The notes: generated from the letters alone by a model not told the origin. A stretch of DNA of 64,000 bases from an uncultured Bacteroidales bacterium (GCA_903901975.1 CAIUTB010000096.1:1-64000), one strand, 5' to 3'; counted from the first letter of the stretch, positions 26,480 through 35,027 are shown. A program made the numbers and translations.

Positions 26480-27775
26480 ATGAACCGACAAACTATTCTC
26501 GAAAAACTGGGCATTGAAACGCTCAATCCCATGCAAAATGAGGCTTTTTCAACCATTCAGTCTCATCCCGAAGTGGTTTTGCTCTCGCCCACCGGAACCG
26601 GAAAAACGGTTGCTTTTCTGTTACCTATAATTGATGAATTAGATGAAAACTGTGCTGAAGTTCAAGTGATGATTGTTGTTCCTTCGCGCGAGTTAGCACT
26701 TCAAATTGAACAGGTTATCCGCCAAATGGGATCGGGTTTTAAAACCAACGCCGTGTATGGTGGTCGGGCAGGTTCGCAGGATAAAATTGATTTAAAACAT
26801 CGACCGGCTATTCTCATTGGCACGCCGGGGCGCATAGCCGACCATTTACGCAAGGAAAGTTTCTCCACCGAATTTATCAAAACACTGGTTCTCGATGAGT
26901 TCGACAAATCACTGGAAGTAGGATTTGAAACTGAAATGACAGAAATTGTTGCTGCATTGCCCACCGTGAAGAAAAAAATACTGACTTCGGCTACACAAGC
27001 CTTGAAAATTCCAGCCTTTGTTGGATTAAAACACCCGAAATATATCAATTATCTTCATGAAGAGATAACACAACTGACTGTCAAAACAATTCTTTCGCCT
27101 TCGAAAGACAAGTTGGAAACCCTGGTGGATGCATTGAGTCATATTGGCAATCAGCCCGGAATTATTTTTTGTAACTTTAAAGAAACTATTCAGCGTGTGA
27201 GCGACCATCTGACTGCCAACAACATAAGTCATGGCACTTTTCATGGCGGCATGGAGCAAATTGACCGGGAACGGGCGTTAGTGAAATTTAGAAACGGTAC
27301 GCATCAACTCATTTTAGCTACCGATTTAGCAGCTCGAGGATTGGACATTCCGGAATTAAAATTTATATTGCATTATCAACTTCCATCAAAAAATCAGGAA
27401 TTTACACATCGAAACGGCCGTACAGCCCGCATGAACAGCGATGGCACAGCCTATATCTTAGCCTGGAAAAACGAAAAATTACCAGACTTTATTGGCAGAA
27501 CTGACATTGAAGAAATTAAGCCAGCCCCTTTACCCCTGCCTTCAATTTGGAAAACTGTGTATATTTCGGGCGGACGGCGTGATAAAATCTCAAAAGGCGA
27601 CCTGGCCGGACTGTTTCAAAAACAGGGAAAATTAAAACAAGACGAACTCGGGATGATTGAAATTAAACAGGATTGTGCATTTGTTGGTATATTAGCTTCC
27701 AAAATAGACGACCTTATCTTTCTAACTAACAACAGTAAACTGAAAACTAAAAAGATTCGGGTAAGCGAAATATAA
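26480..27775 (+). CDS. DEAD-box RNA helicase with DbpA-type RNA-binding domain
   Basis: A 431-aa protein from ATG 26480. Helicase motifs are LSPTGTGKT (I), PSRELALQ (Ia), GTPGRIADHL (Ib), VLDEFDK (II, DEFD rather than DEAD), TSATQ (III), IIFCNFKE (IV), LATDLAARGLDIPEL (V) and HRNGRTAR (VI). The last ~70 residues (KTVYISGGRRDKISKGDLAGLFQKQGKL...CAFVGILASKIDDLI) match the DbpA RNA-recognition fold. In DbpA this domain binds hairpin 92 of 23S rRNA and directs the helicase to 50S assembly. A ribosome-biogenesis role is inferred. Confidence 0.9.
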   Translation: MNRQTILEKLGIETLNPMQNEAFSTIQSHPEVVLLSPTGTGKTVAFLLPIIDELDENCAEVQVMIVVPSRELALQIEQVIRQMGSGFKTNAVYGGRAGSQDKIDLKHRPAILIGTPGRIADHLRKESFSTEFIKTLVLDEFDKSLEVGFETEMTEIVAALPTVKKKILTSATQALKIPAFVGLKHPKYINYLHEEITQLTVKTILSPSKDKLETLVDALSHIGNQPGIIFCNFKETIQRVSDHLTANNISHGTFHGGMEQIDRERALVKFRNGTHQLILATDLAARGLDIPELKFILHYQLPSKNQEFTHRNGRTARMNSDGTAYILAWKNEKLPDFIGRTDIEEIKPAPLPLPSIWKTVYISGGRRDKISKGDLAGLFQKQGKLKQDELGMIEIKQDCAFVGILASKIDDLIFLTNNSKLKTKKIRVSEI

Positions 27776-27794
27776 TTTCTAATTCTTTTCAATT

Positions 27795-28343
27795 ATGTCA
27801 AAACTAATCATTTTCGGCATTATGTTAGTGCTGATTACCTTCATTTCGTGGCGAACACTATTCAACATTAAAAGCCACGGATTTTACCGCTATTTTGCAT
27901 GGCTTGGTATGGCTTGGTTATTTGCCTCTAATTCCAAATACTGGTTTGTGAATCCATTTGAATGGAATCAATTGATTTCCTGGGTTTTGCTCATTTATTC
28001 TGCTTATCTTGTTATTGCAGGTATTTTACTCATCAAATTTATAGGGAAACCAAATTCAAGCCGTAAAGAAGAAAATCTATTTGGTTTTGAAAAAACTACA
28101 AAACTGATTGATAGCGGAGTTTTTAAATATACACGTCATCCTCTTTATGGCTCACTTATTTTTCTGACCTGGGCAATACTTTTAAAAAATCCCACCTTAC
28201 TTTTGACTGTATTTGCAGTGTCATCAACCATCCTACTTTATATCACTTCCCTTTTTGATGAAAAAGAATGTATTATCTATTTTGGTGACCAGTACAAGGA
28301 ATATATGAAGCATACTAAAATGTTTATTCCTTTTATTTTTTAA
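27795..28343 (+). CDS. Membrane isoprenylcysteine/phospholipid methyltransferase-like protein
   Basis: A 182-aa polytopic membrane protein with about five hydrophobic segments. The C-terminal half has the ICMT/PEMT signature: GVFKYTRHPLYGSLI, LFDEKECIIYFGDQYKEYMKHTKMFIP. The RHP and E...Y residues form the S-adenosylmethionine pocket in this superfamily. The substrate is unknown; bacterial homologues methylate lipids or small molecules. It starts 19 nt after the RNA helicase stop and heads a run of membrane/lipid-like genes. Confidence 0.75.
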   Translation: MSKLIIFGIMLVLITFISWRTLFNIKSHGFYRYFAWLGMAWLFASNSKYWFVNPFEWNQLISWVLLIYSAYLVIAGILLIKFIGKPNSSRKEENLFGFEKTTKLIDSGVFKYTRHPLYGSLIFLTWAILLKNPTLLLTVFAVSSTILLYITSLFDEKECIIYFGDQYKEYMKHTKMFIPFIF

Positions 28344-28412
28344 TTTCAGTCAACTTATTGCCAACCAATATTGTTTAAATAATCATTAAACAAATAATCA
28401 AAACTTTCGGCG

Positions 28413-29333
28413 ATGGTTCTACTTTCTACATCAGTGCAATACACTGTTTCACAATTCCTTACAAATGACAATACGGTTTTTGGTCAACTTGCTCACAGTT
28501 TATTTCTAACTCTGATAGTTACTGTTGTGGTTTGTTTTGTGGTCGGTGAATTAACCCGTAATTACAGTCAGGTTGATAAAATATGGAGTATTATACCCAT
28601 AATTTACAGCGGAATTACGCTCTTTGCATTTCCCTATTCTCCACGTATCCTGTTAATGACGATATTAGTCACCGCCTGGGGGCTCAGGTTGACTTTCAAT
28701 TTCAATAGAAAAGGAGGTTATAACAAAATACCCTGGAAAGGGGAAGAAGATTATCGTTGGGAAATTCTTCGACAAGACCCTAAACTTCAAGGATTTCGAA
28801 TGGTGTTGTTTAATTTGTTTTTCATCTCATTTTTTCAGCAATTTCTAATTTTCCTCTTCTCCATGCCACTTTTAATAGCGGCTGCCAATTCCGAAGTAGC
28901 TCTTAACGGACTGGATTATGTAGCGGCAATTGCCCTTTTGACATTTCTTTCGATTGAAACTACTGCTGATAATCAATTATTTAAATTCCATTTACAGAAA
29001 CAAAACAAAATACCGGTGGATGGGAAATTTAAAAATTCACTTGAAAAAGGATTTATGGTAGATGGTTTATGGAAATATGTGCGTCACCCTAATTTCATTT
29101 GTGAACAATTAATTTGGGTTTCATTTTATTTCTTTGGAGTTGCAGCATCTCGTGAATGGATTAACTGGACATTGGCAGGACCAATATTACTGATACTATT
29201 ATTTATTGGAAGTTCCGACTTCACCGAAAGTGTCAGTATGAAAAAATATCCCGAATATATAAGTTATAAAGAATCTGTACCAAGATATTTTCCCTTAAAA
29301 AAAAATAAAACTAATATTTACCCTCAAAATTAA
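28413..29333 (+). CDS. DUF1295 membrane protein (steroid 5-alpha-reductase-like)
   Basis: A 306-aa protein with six or more transmembrane helices. DUF1295 signatures are YSQVDKIWSIIPIIY, TAWGLRLTFNFNRKGGY, EDYRWEILR, ETTADNQLFKF, GLWKYVRHPNFICEQLIW, and the terminal KKYPEYISYKESVPRYFP. The fold is shared with 5-alpha-reductases and ICMT-type enzymes. The activity in bacteria is not established. The RHPNF motif parallels RHPLY of the preceding gene, so the two may act on related lipid substrates. Confidence 0.82.
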   Translation: MVLLSTSVQYTVSQFLTNDNTVFGQLAHSLFLTLIVTVVVCFVVGELTRNYSQVDKIWSIIPIIYSGITLFAFPYSPRILLMTILVTAWGLRLTFNFNRKGGYNKIPWKGEEDYRWEILRQDPKLQGFRMVLFNLFFISFFQQFLIFLFSMPLLIAAANSEVALNGLDYVAAIALLTFLSIETTADNQLFKFHLQKQNKIPVDGKFKNSLEKGFMVDGLWKYVRHPNFICEQLIWVSFYFFGVAASREWINWTLAGPILLILLFIGSSDFTESVSMKKYPEYISYKESVPRYFPLKKNKTNIYPQN

Positions 29334-29339
29334 GAAATT

Positions 29340-30086
29340 ATGAATAAGACACTTAAACGAATATTGATAGGATTTGCAGTTGTAATTGGGCTTTTTATTT
29401 TAATAGCTGTAGGTTTCGGATTAAAAATGAAATCGGAAGTTAAGAATATGCATGTTATTGAAACAAAAGAACTTGTAAAGGATATTTTTGCAGTGAAAAA
29501 CAGTTTTGTAAATATGTTTTTGCTAAAGGACAGCGATAATTACATTGCCATCGATGCAGGAGCTGACGAAAAAGTAATTAAAGAAGAACTAAAAAAACTT
29601 AATATTGATACAGCAAAAGTAGTTGCCGTTTTCCTGACACACGGCGATGGTGACCATACGGCTGCATTATCAGTATTTTCAAAGGCTAAAGTTTACCTCT
29701 CTCGCGACGAGGAACAAATGATTAATGGAAAAACTGCCAAAATGATGTTTATGCATAACAGCATTTCTCGTAAAGACTATACATTATTGGACGATGGGCA
29801 AAAAGTTTTAATTGGTAAATTGCTAATTAGCTGCATTTCGACACCCGGACACACTCCAGGCTCAATGTCCTACCTGTTAAACGACACTTACTTATTTGTG
29901 GGTGATGCCTTTGGGTTTAAGGACGGTAAAGTGGACAAACCCAACTCATTTTTTAGCAAAGATATGCCATTGGCCATCAAATCGTTCCAGAAAATCAATA
30001 ATTTACCGGCAGCCGAATATATTTTCACGGCACATGGTGGATATACAGCTGATTATAAACATGCTGTCAAAACTGAATTGAAATAA
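29340..30086 (+). CDS. Membrane-anchored metallo-beta-lactamase-fold hydrolase
   Basis: A 248-aa protein with an N-terminal transmembrane anchor (about 7-27) and an MBL-fold domain. The metal motif is THGDGDHTAAL, where the second His of HxHxDH is Asp. Further ligands are in STPGHTPGSM and FVGDAFG, and FTAHGG ends the site. Substitution of the second His occurs in some MBL subgroups and may change metal use. It lies 6 nt behind the DUF1295 gene and 1 nt before the TIGR02757 gene, so it is in one operon. Substrate unknown. Confidence 0.82.
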   Translation: MNKTLKRILIGFAVVIGLFILIAVGFGLKMKSEVKNMHVIETKELVKDIFAVKNSFVNMFLLKDSDNYIAIDAGADEKVIKEELKKLNIDTAKVVAVFLTHGDGDHTAALSVFSKAKVYLSRDEEQMINGKTAKMMFMHNSISRKDYTLLDDGQKVLIGKLLISCISTPGHTPGSMSYLLNDTYLFVGDAFGFKDGKVDKPNSFFSKDMPLAIKSFQKINNLPAAEYIFTAHGGYTADYKHAVKTELK

Positions 30087-30087
30087 C

Positions 30088-30885
30088 TTGGAAATAAAAG
30101 CTTTACTTGACAGCCGGGTTATACAGTATAACCGGCTTGATTTTATTGATACTGATCCCATTCAGATTCCGCATCGTTTTTCACGCAAAGAAGACATAGA
30201 AATTGCTGGATTTCTAACCGCCACCATATCGTGGGGACAGCGTGTGAGTATTATCAAAAATGCTAAACGGCTCATGGAATTGATGGATAATTCCCCTTAT
30301 GAATTTCTAATGGAAACGGAATTTGCAACCAATGACAGAATACAATTCGTTCACCGCACTTTCAATGGCAAGGACTGTTTGTTCTTCCTGAAATCTCTGA
30401 AAAACATTTATCTAAATCACGGAGGACTTGAACAGGTTTTTACCGAAGGATATCGGCTTGATAATTCTGTTTTCAGTTCGTTAAAGCACTTTAGGGGAGT
30501 ATTTCTTTCACTGACTCACGATCCTCACGTGACAAAACATCTGTCGGATGTGACCGCTAACTCTTCCGCTAAACGCCTGAATATGTTTCTGCGTTGGATG
30601 GTTCGATTTGACGATAACGAAGTTGATTTCGGGTTGTGGAAAAATATTCCGACGTCGGCGCTTATGCTTCCACTCGATGTACATACGGGCGACGTGGCAC
30701 GAGCTTACGGACTTTTGAACCGAAAACAAAACGACTGGAAAGCGGTGGAAGAAATTACGGGAGTACTTCGGCAATTCGACCGGACTGATCCTATCAAATA
30801 TGATTTTTCACTCTTTGGTATAGGTGCCTTTGAAGGGAAAGAATTTCTGGCAAAGACGCTAAGACATCAAAATTTATTTAGGTAA
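30088..30885 (+). CDS. TIGR02757/DUF2400 family protein
   Basis: A 265-aa protein that apparently starts with TTG 30088, 1 nt after the MBL stop. Family signatures are DTDPIQIPHRFSRKEDIEIAGFLTATISWGQR, KRLNMFLRWMVR, and LDVHTGDVARAYGLLNRKQNDWKAV with FGIGAF near the end. TIGR02757 proteins are common in Bacteroidota. They carry a helix-hairpin-helix-like region reminiscent of DNA glycosylases, but no function is established. The last residues (FLAKTLRHQN) are encoded by one arm of a 20-bp inverted repeat. Confidence 0.85.
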   Translation: MEIKALLDSRVIQYNRLDFIDTDPIQIPHRFSRKEDIEIAGFLTATISWGQRVSIIKNAKRLMELMDNSPYEFLMETEFATNDRIQFVHRTFNGKDCLFFLKSLKNIYLNHGGLEQVFTEGYRLDNSVFSSLKHFRGVFLSLTHDPHVTKHLSDVTANSSAKRLNMFLRWMVRFDDNEVDFGLWKNIPTSALMLPLDVHTGDVARAYGLLNRKQNDWKAVEEITGVLRQFDRTDPIKYDFSLFGIGAFEGKEFLAKTLRHQNLFR

Positions 30886-30914
30886 AATTTGCGACTTAGC
30901 GTCTTTGCCAGAAA
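30844..30914. repeat. 20-bp perfect inverted repeat between convergent genes
   Basis: Positions 30844-30863 and 30895-30914 are exact reverse complements (core GGCAAAGACGCTAAG/CTTAGCGTCTTTGCC) separated by 31 nt. The left arm is coding, covering the end of the TIGR02757 gene. The right arm is non-coding and abuts the stop of the minus-strand gene at 30918. It could act as a bidirectional terminator, although no long T run follows. Confidence 0.8.
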
Positions 30915-30917
30915 ATA

Positions 30918-31574
30918 TTATAACCGTACTCCAAAACGCAAATCGGCATACATAAAATGCAGTGATTTAGCATAACCAAGCTTTGGATAAGACGAATAAC
31001 TACCCTGTAACTTTACAAAATACTGTAATTTAGTAGCTGTGCTAAAATTCACACCACCTTCAAACTGAGTCTGATGCCCCGATACAGATCCCGGAACTCC
31101 ATCGACACTCATATTATTTAAAAACAAACCATAACCGATAAACGGAATAATTTTCTTATCGTTGGTTGCCAGGTTATGTCGTATAGTCCAACCATAGTTT
31201 AACATCGAAATACGCTTTGAAGCCGGATTATCGGGCAGTAATATGCTATAACCCATAGGAATAGAAAGATAAGCAGCAGGTTTTTTATTGTTAAAACCTC
31301 CCAATTGCCAGGCATAGTCAGCTAATATACCGATACCGTTTGTGGCACTATTAAACAATTGACCGGGTATCACTTTGCCGGCTACATCAAACAACGCATA
31401 AGTGCCATTAGCCAACAAGTAGGTGTTTTGATAAAATGAATTACGATAACCAAATTCAACACTTATTTGGTGTGGAATACGTTTGATACAAACCGAATCA
31501 TTCTGAGCAAACAGGATGATTGGACTTAAGAGGAAAAAAGAGATAATGATACATTTAAAAACTATCTTGTACAT
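30918..31574 (-). CDS. Outer-membrane beta-barrel protein, acyloxyacyl-hydrolase-like
   Basis: A 218-aa protein with a signal peptide (about 1-23, ending FAQ). Alternating short beta strands end in FMYADLRFGVRL, as expected of an 8-12-stranded barrel. Overall spacing (ISVEFGYRNSFYQNTY, AYLSIPMGYSILLP, IPFIGYGLFLNNMSVDGVPGS, FEGGVNFSTATKLQYFVKLQGSY) resembles proteins annotated as acyloxyacyl hydrolase/PagL-like. The PagL catalytic His-Ser pair is not clear, so lipid A deacylation is not supported. It is convergent with the TIGR02757 operon. Confidence 0.65.
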   Translation of the reverse strand: MYKIVFKCIIISFFLLSPIILFAQNDSVCIKRIPHQISVEFGYRNSFYQNTYLLANGTYALFDVAGKVIPGQLFNSATNGIGILADYAWQLGGFNNKKPAAYLSIPMGYSILLPDNPASKRISMLNYGWTIRHNLATNDKKIIPFIGYGLFLNNMSVDGVPGSVSGHQTQFEGGVNFSTATKLQYFVKLQGSYSSYPKLGYAKSLHFMYADLRFGVRL

Positions 31575-31659
31575 GATTTTTGAATTTTATATAAATAAAC
31601 AATTATAATTCAGCACACATAATACCACTGAATATCAGAATAGTAAATCAATTATTTAT

Positions 31660-32001
31660 TTAAACAACGGGAGGCGGACGTGAAAAATGAGCTATATTCA
31701 GCCCATTCAATGGAAGTACTGTGTATGTAGGAAAAGGTGTTTGCGTTTCAAACAACCGATACACATGAAAAGTAACTTCCGAATAAATAGCCTGATGTGG
31801 ATTATTAAAATCGTTTTGCGTGACTTGGTACACCGAAGCCATGATTGGTTTCGCCGTTGTAAGCTGAATTATTTTTGGACTGAGTGTTGAAGTTTGTTTT
31901 TCGTTTTTTAAACCAGGTACGAATAAACAAAACAGGTAAGCCAGCACCATGAGGAATTCAGGGATAAACGAAGCAAACAAACCGTTTTCGAACATCAACA
32001 T
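31660..32001 (-). CDS. Small predicted membrane protein
   Basis: A 113-aa ORF starting MLMFENGLF, with one hydrophobic helix near the start (FIPEFLMVLAYLFCLFVPGL). A polar C-terminal half ends in a Pro-rich HFSRPPPVV. No family is recognised. It lies between tRNA-Thr and the beta-barrel gene, all on the minus strand. The conserved-looking hydrophobic start and lack of an alternative gene here support it moderately. Confidence 0.5.
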   Translation of the reverse strand: MLMFENGLFASFIPEFLMVLAYLFCLFVPGLKNEKQTSTLSPKIIQLTTAKPIMASVYQVTQNDFNNPHQAIYSEVTFHVYRLFETQTPFPTYTVLPLNGLNIAHFSRPPPVV

Positions 32002-32031
32002 TGCATTGATTTATTGAATCATTATTAATTG

Positions 32032-32104
32032 AGCCTTTTTGGGGACTCGAACCCCAGACCTATTCATTACGAATGAATTGCTCTACCAACTGAGCTAAAA
32101 AGGC
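32032..32104 (-). tRNA. tRNA-Thr (anticodon CGU)
   Basis: The minus strand folds as a full cloverleaf: acceptor GCCTTTT/AAAAGGC, D arm GCTCAGTTGGTAGAGC, anticodon arm ATTCA-TTCGTAA-TGAAT giving anticodon CGT, and T arm TGGGG-TTCGAGT-CCCCA, with discriminator T. CCA is not encoded. Its 5' 29 nt and upstream DNA are duplicated at 34949-34977 and beyond. Confidence 0.95.
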
Positions 32105-32118
32105 AAAATTTTGAAGTG

Positions 32119-32149
32119 CAAATATACTGAATTTTGCTTTGATGTCAAT
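32119..32149 (-). promoter_or_regulatory. tRNA-Thr promoter
   Basis: On the minus strand, ATTG (32149-32146) and TATATTTG (32126-32119) are 19 nt apart, a good -33/-7 match. In the right repeat copy the -7 has lost its final G and the -33 reads CTTG, so that copy is decayed. Confidence 0.65.
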
Positions 32150-32153
32150 TAAA

Positions 32154-32198
32154 ATAAAAAAATACCCGTCGAATTAATTTTCAATTACGACAGGTATT
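32154..32198 (-). terminator. Terminator (left repeat copy)
   Basis: The arms at 32161-32171 and 32188-32198 pair (AATACCTGTCG with CGACGGGTATT on the minus strand, one mismatch-type bulge). A run of seven T follows on the minus strand. It is the duplicated terminator of the 35095 gene and now follows only a gene fragment. Confidence 0.7.
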
Positions 32199-32220
32199 CT
32201 TTTATCTCAAGATTATTTGT

Positions 32221-32388
32221 TCAAAACAGGTTTTCCTTTTTCAGATTTTTATTGTCACCATGTGTTTGTGAGCGGAATAATGAGTTCAGGTATGTATTCA
32301 TTATCGATTTTGCAATCAGTCGCAAAATATCACTCCTGAAGTTTTCAAGTTCATTTTTATCAACTCCTTTGTTTTTGAGATGGGGAAG
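32221..32388 (-). pseudogene. 3' fragment of the 35095-type gene
   Basis: Corresponds to the C-terminal ~56 codons of the intact protein at 35095-35490, including the TGA at 32223-32221. It has no start or promoter. Homology stops at GGGGAAG (32388), where island DNA begins. Confidence 0.85.
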
Positions 32389-32448
32389 ATATTAATACTC
32401 ATGTAATACAGGCTTGCGTATATCCGACAAATAGGATTGTTCCATTTG

Positions 32449-32504
32449 CTTACTTTTTGTTTCAAGACAAAAAGTAAGTTGGGGTTTTAGGGGCGGAAGC
32501 CCCT
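32449..32504. repeat. Twin hairpins in the island
   Basis: CTTACTTTTTGT/ACAAAAAGTAAG (32449-32460, 32467-32478) is a 12-bp perfect hairpin with a 6-nt loop. AGGGGC-GGAA-GCCCCT (32489-32504) is a 6-bp stem with a GGAA tetraloop. Similar composite palindromes are common in Bacteroidota intergenic DNA. They lie downstream of the minus-strand Fic gene. The rest of 32389-32749 shows no gene. Confidence 0.7.
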
Positions 32505-32749
32505 GTTGTAGATTATTGATATTCTATAAAATAACTGATTCGGATTAATTTTTCTCATGTACTAAGCAGAGTAAATTATACAATTACAATAAGGAAACTC
32601 ATTAGTTTCGGTCAAAAACCGCCTATACAAAGTTATTCCTCATTTTAGGCTGCTGCAATAAAACCCTAAATAAAAAAGATGCAATTTGTCCCAGGAGTCC
32701 CCTATGCCCACTTAAAAACAATCACTCAATATAGTTTCTTGTTCGATTC

Positions 32750-34264
32750 TCAGGGAATCAATGACGCAATAAACAAGGTAAAATCCTTTATATCTCCCTG
32801 CACACTTGCTTTTTCAAGAGCAACCATGTATTCAGCCCGTCTCTCAACAGGTACAATTGTCCATTCATAACCACCCGATATAAATTGTGTATTCATTAAA
32901 AAACGGGCAATTCGTCCGTTTCCGTCCATATAAGGATGTATATATACAAAAAAGAAATGTCCCAACACCCCACGAACACATGCTTCGGGTTCATTCTTTA
33001 AGAGGTCAAACAATATAGGCATGGCATCCCGTAAAGCTTCTTTATTCAAAGGCGTGTGCATTGATCCGCGGATATATACCTGCTGAGTCCGGTAACCGGC
33101 TAAATCGGTCGCTTTTAATATTCCGGCCACAACGCTTGGAGCAAACAATTCCCTGTACCAGGCTCTATGGTCATTATCAACCACTTCGCCTGCTGTTTCA
33201 CCGTTCATAATTTTCAAGATACTTTCTTTTACAGCCTGGAATGCCTGCCAATACCCTCGGGCGGCCATTGCATTTTTTTGCTCCAAATCAGTTGCTATGC
33301 TTTCAGGTTCCCAATTCCCGCTCTTTACCTTCTCTATTAAATCATTGGTGACTTGATAACCTTCTATTGATAACGAATTGTATGCATCCAGTTTATACTG
33401 TTCGTCTATTTGTTTCATGCAAGCGTCAATATCCGTATGAACGTTCATAGTTTTCGGAAAATTGGCTATCACCACCTCACGCATAACACTCCACATAAGC
33501 TTCAACCTCACAACATAAGGAGAAGCAGCACGCGTAAAAACAATGTTGGTTTCATCCGTAAAAGGATCTTCTTCCCGTATATCGTACCCTAAACTTTTCA
33601 TCGTATTGATAATCTCATCCGCAAAGGCTGTATTACCAATATTGCGAAACGCACCGGCAAGTCTTCCGGCCTTTGTTGTCTGACCTTTGTCGATTAGATT
33701 GCGTAAAATATCAGAAACATCGGGTACCAACATCAAACAGGTCCTGGCAGTTATACTATCAAGCCTGAAAGAATCCGGACTACTTTCAATAAGCGCATCG
33801 GCCAAACTATATAAATTTAATCCGAATTGTGTTTCTTTATATACAGGATTTGCAATACTGGATTTAATATCCAGTAAAGAAGTATTATGCAACAAACGAA
33901 TGATATTGTTAGACCCCTTTGGAGAACGAATAATAGTTTGTCCGGGCACAGTTCTGTTACCGCTGAAAATCGACAATGATTGATCAGGACTTAAGCACCA
34001 GTCATCATTAAACCTTGCTTTGGAATATTCAGCAATAAATTGCCAAAAAGAGGTATACCAACTTGTGCTATCTCCCGGTGTGCTATCAGGGCGTGTCGAA
34101 ATATACCAACCTTTCATCACTTCCTGGAGAAAGCCACTATCAACCAACCGTACAATATGAATCCTCGATAAGTCCGAAGACCGGATAATGGTATGACTAT
34201 TTCCTTGTTGATGTCTCTGTAATTCCTGTAGCGAATCCGCTAGTTTATCTTGAATTGTTGCCAT
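32750..34264 (-). CDS. Large Fic family protein with AbiEi/regulator-like N-terminus
   Basis: A 504-aa protein. The C-terminal Fic domain has HPYMDGNGRIAR starting at His443. A class II-type inhibitory motif SLSIEG lies upstream, around residue 300. The N-terminal ~200 residues do not look like a usual Fic_N. SDLSRIHIVRLVDSGFLQEVMKGWYI resembles the winged helix of AbiEi-type antitoxins and related regulators. It is followed by LSPDQSLSIFSGNRTVPGQTIIRSPKG and helical repeats. A fused regulator-Fic enzyme is therefore likely, perhaps a self-contained toxin-antitoxin. It is the only gene in the island at tRNA-Thr. The target is unknown. Confidence 0.85.
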   Translation of the reverse strand: MATIQDKLADSLQELQRHQQGNSHTIIRSSDLSRIHIVRLVDSGFLQEVMKGWYISTRPDSTPGDSTSWYTSFWQFIAEYSKARFNDDWCLSPDQSLSIFSGNRTVPGQTIIRSPKGSNNIIRLLHNTSLLDIKSSIANPVYKETQFGLNLYSLADALIESSPDSFRLDSITARTCLMLVPDVSDILRNLIDKGQTTKAGRLAGAFRNIGNTAFADEIINTMKSLGYDIREEDPFTDETNIVFTRAASPYVVRLKLMWSVMREVVIANFPKTMNVHTDIDACMKQIDEQYKLDAYNSLSIEGYQVTNDLIEKVKSGNWEPESIATDLEQKNAMAARGYWQAFQAVKESILKIMNGETAGEVVDNDHRAWYRELFAPSVVAGILKATDLAGYRTQQVYIRGSMHTPLNKEALRDAMPILFDLLKNEPEACVRGVLGHFFFVYIHPYMDGNGRIARFLMNTQFISGGYEWTIVPVERRAEYMVALEKASVQGDIKDFTLFIASLIP

Positions 34265-34948
34265 AGTATATTCATGTATTTAAGTATCACTATTCACGCC
34301 ACCACAATAACGTTTACTTACTAGTTCAGCATGATGTTCTATTATTAGTTTTTAATAACGTAGTCTTATTAGTATTTCATTTAGCGTAATTATTAGTATT
34401 TTGTGCAAAAATAGCACATTTAATTCAAATATACAAGTACTTACACAATTACAAATATAAGTATAATCTATATAAACAAAAGAATATTAGCAATATAATG
34501 AGCCTATATGCTAATATACGATTAGTCTTTTGTGCAATTTTTACTCTTTAAGATTAAGAATGAAAGGGGTCAGGCATAGCCTGAAAGTAAATTACGGGCA
34601 GCTACATAGAGAAAATGGCTAGTACAGAGCCAGTTCTTGTTCAAGTGAGAAAAATTTAAGCTGATTGGATTATGTTGAATACAGCCCCAATATTATAAAA
34701 ATCTTATTTGAGCTATGCCGGTTGTAGCCATATTCTTGTAAAAAATATTTTGCTACTAAAAATCTAAAACCATTATTTTAGACCGAATTAGACGTATTTT
34801 AGAAAAACATTCATGTTTTGCAATGATATTTTTTCTATTAACTGATAATTCACAAATTATAAAAATATTTCTTCTAAACTGATAATTTGAAAATATAATT
34901 TTTTTTCGTAAATATATTTATCTGATAATGTGTGTTTTAATTGTATCA
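34265..34948. other. AT-rich non-coding part of the island
   Basis: 684 bp without a credible ORF or RNA gene. Much of it is very AT-rich. A short direct repeat AACTGATAATT occurs near 34837 and 34875, with TCTGATAATG at 34921. It presumably contains the Fic promoter at its left end, but no clear -7/-33 pair was found on the minus strand. Confidence 0.5.
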
Positions 34949-34977
34949 AATTGCTCTACCGACTGAGCTAAAAAGGC
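34949..34977 (-). pseudogene. tRNA-Thr 5' half, pseudo copy
   Basis: 29 nt equal to the tRNA acceptor 5' strand, D arm and first bases of the anticodon stem, with one substitution in the D loop. It ends abruptly where the island begins. It cannot form a tRNA. Confidence 0.9.
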
Positions 34978-35027
34978 GATATTTTGAAGTAAAAAATATA
35001 CTGAATTTTGCTTTGAAGTCAAGTAAA

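Larger units (their letters stand above)
32076..32388. repeat. Island-flanking direct repeat, left copy
   Basis: About 313 bp, ~97% identical to 34949-35262 (roughly ten substitutions and one indel), same orientation. It comprises the 5' half of tRNA-Thr, its promoter, a terminator hairpin and the last ~56 codons of the 35095 gene. The intact tRNA is on this side, while the neighbouring protein gene is truncated. Confidence 0.9.

Noticed and set aside
30918-31574. Calling the beta-barrel a lipid A deacylase (PagL)
   Set aside because: The catalytic His-Ser pair of PagL could not be located. Only the barrel character and size fit.
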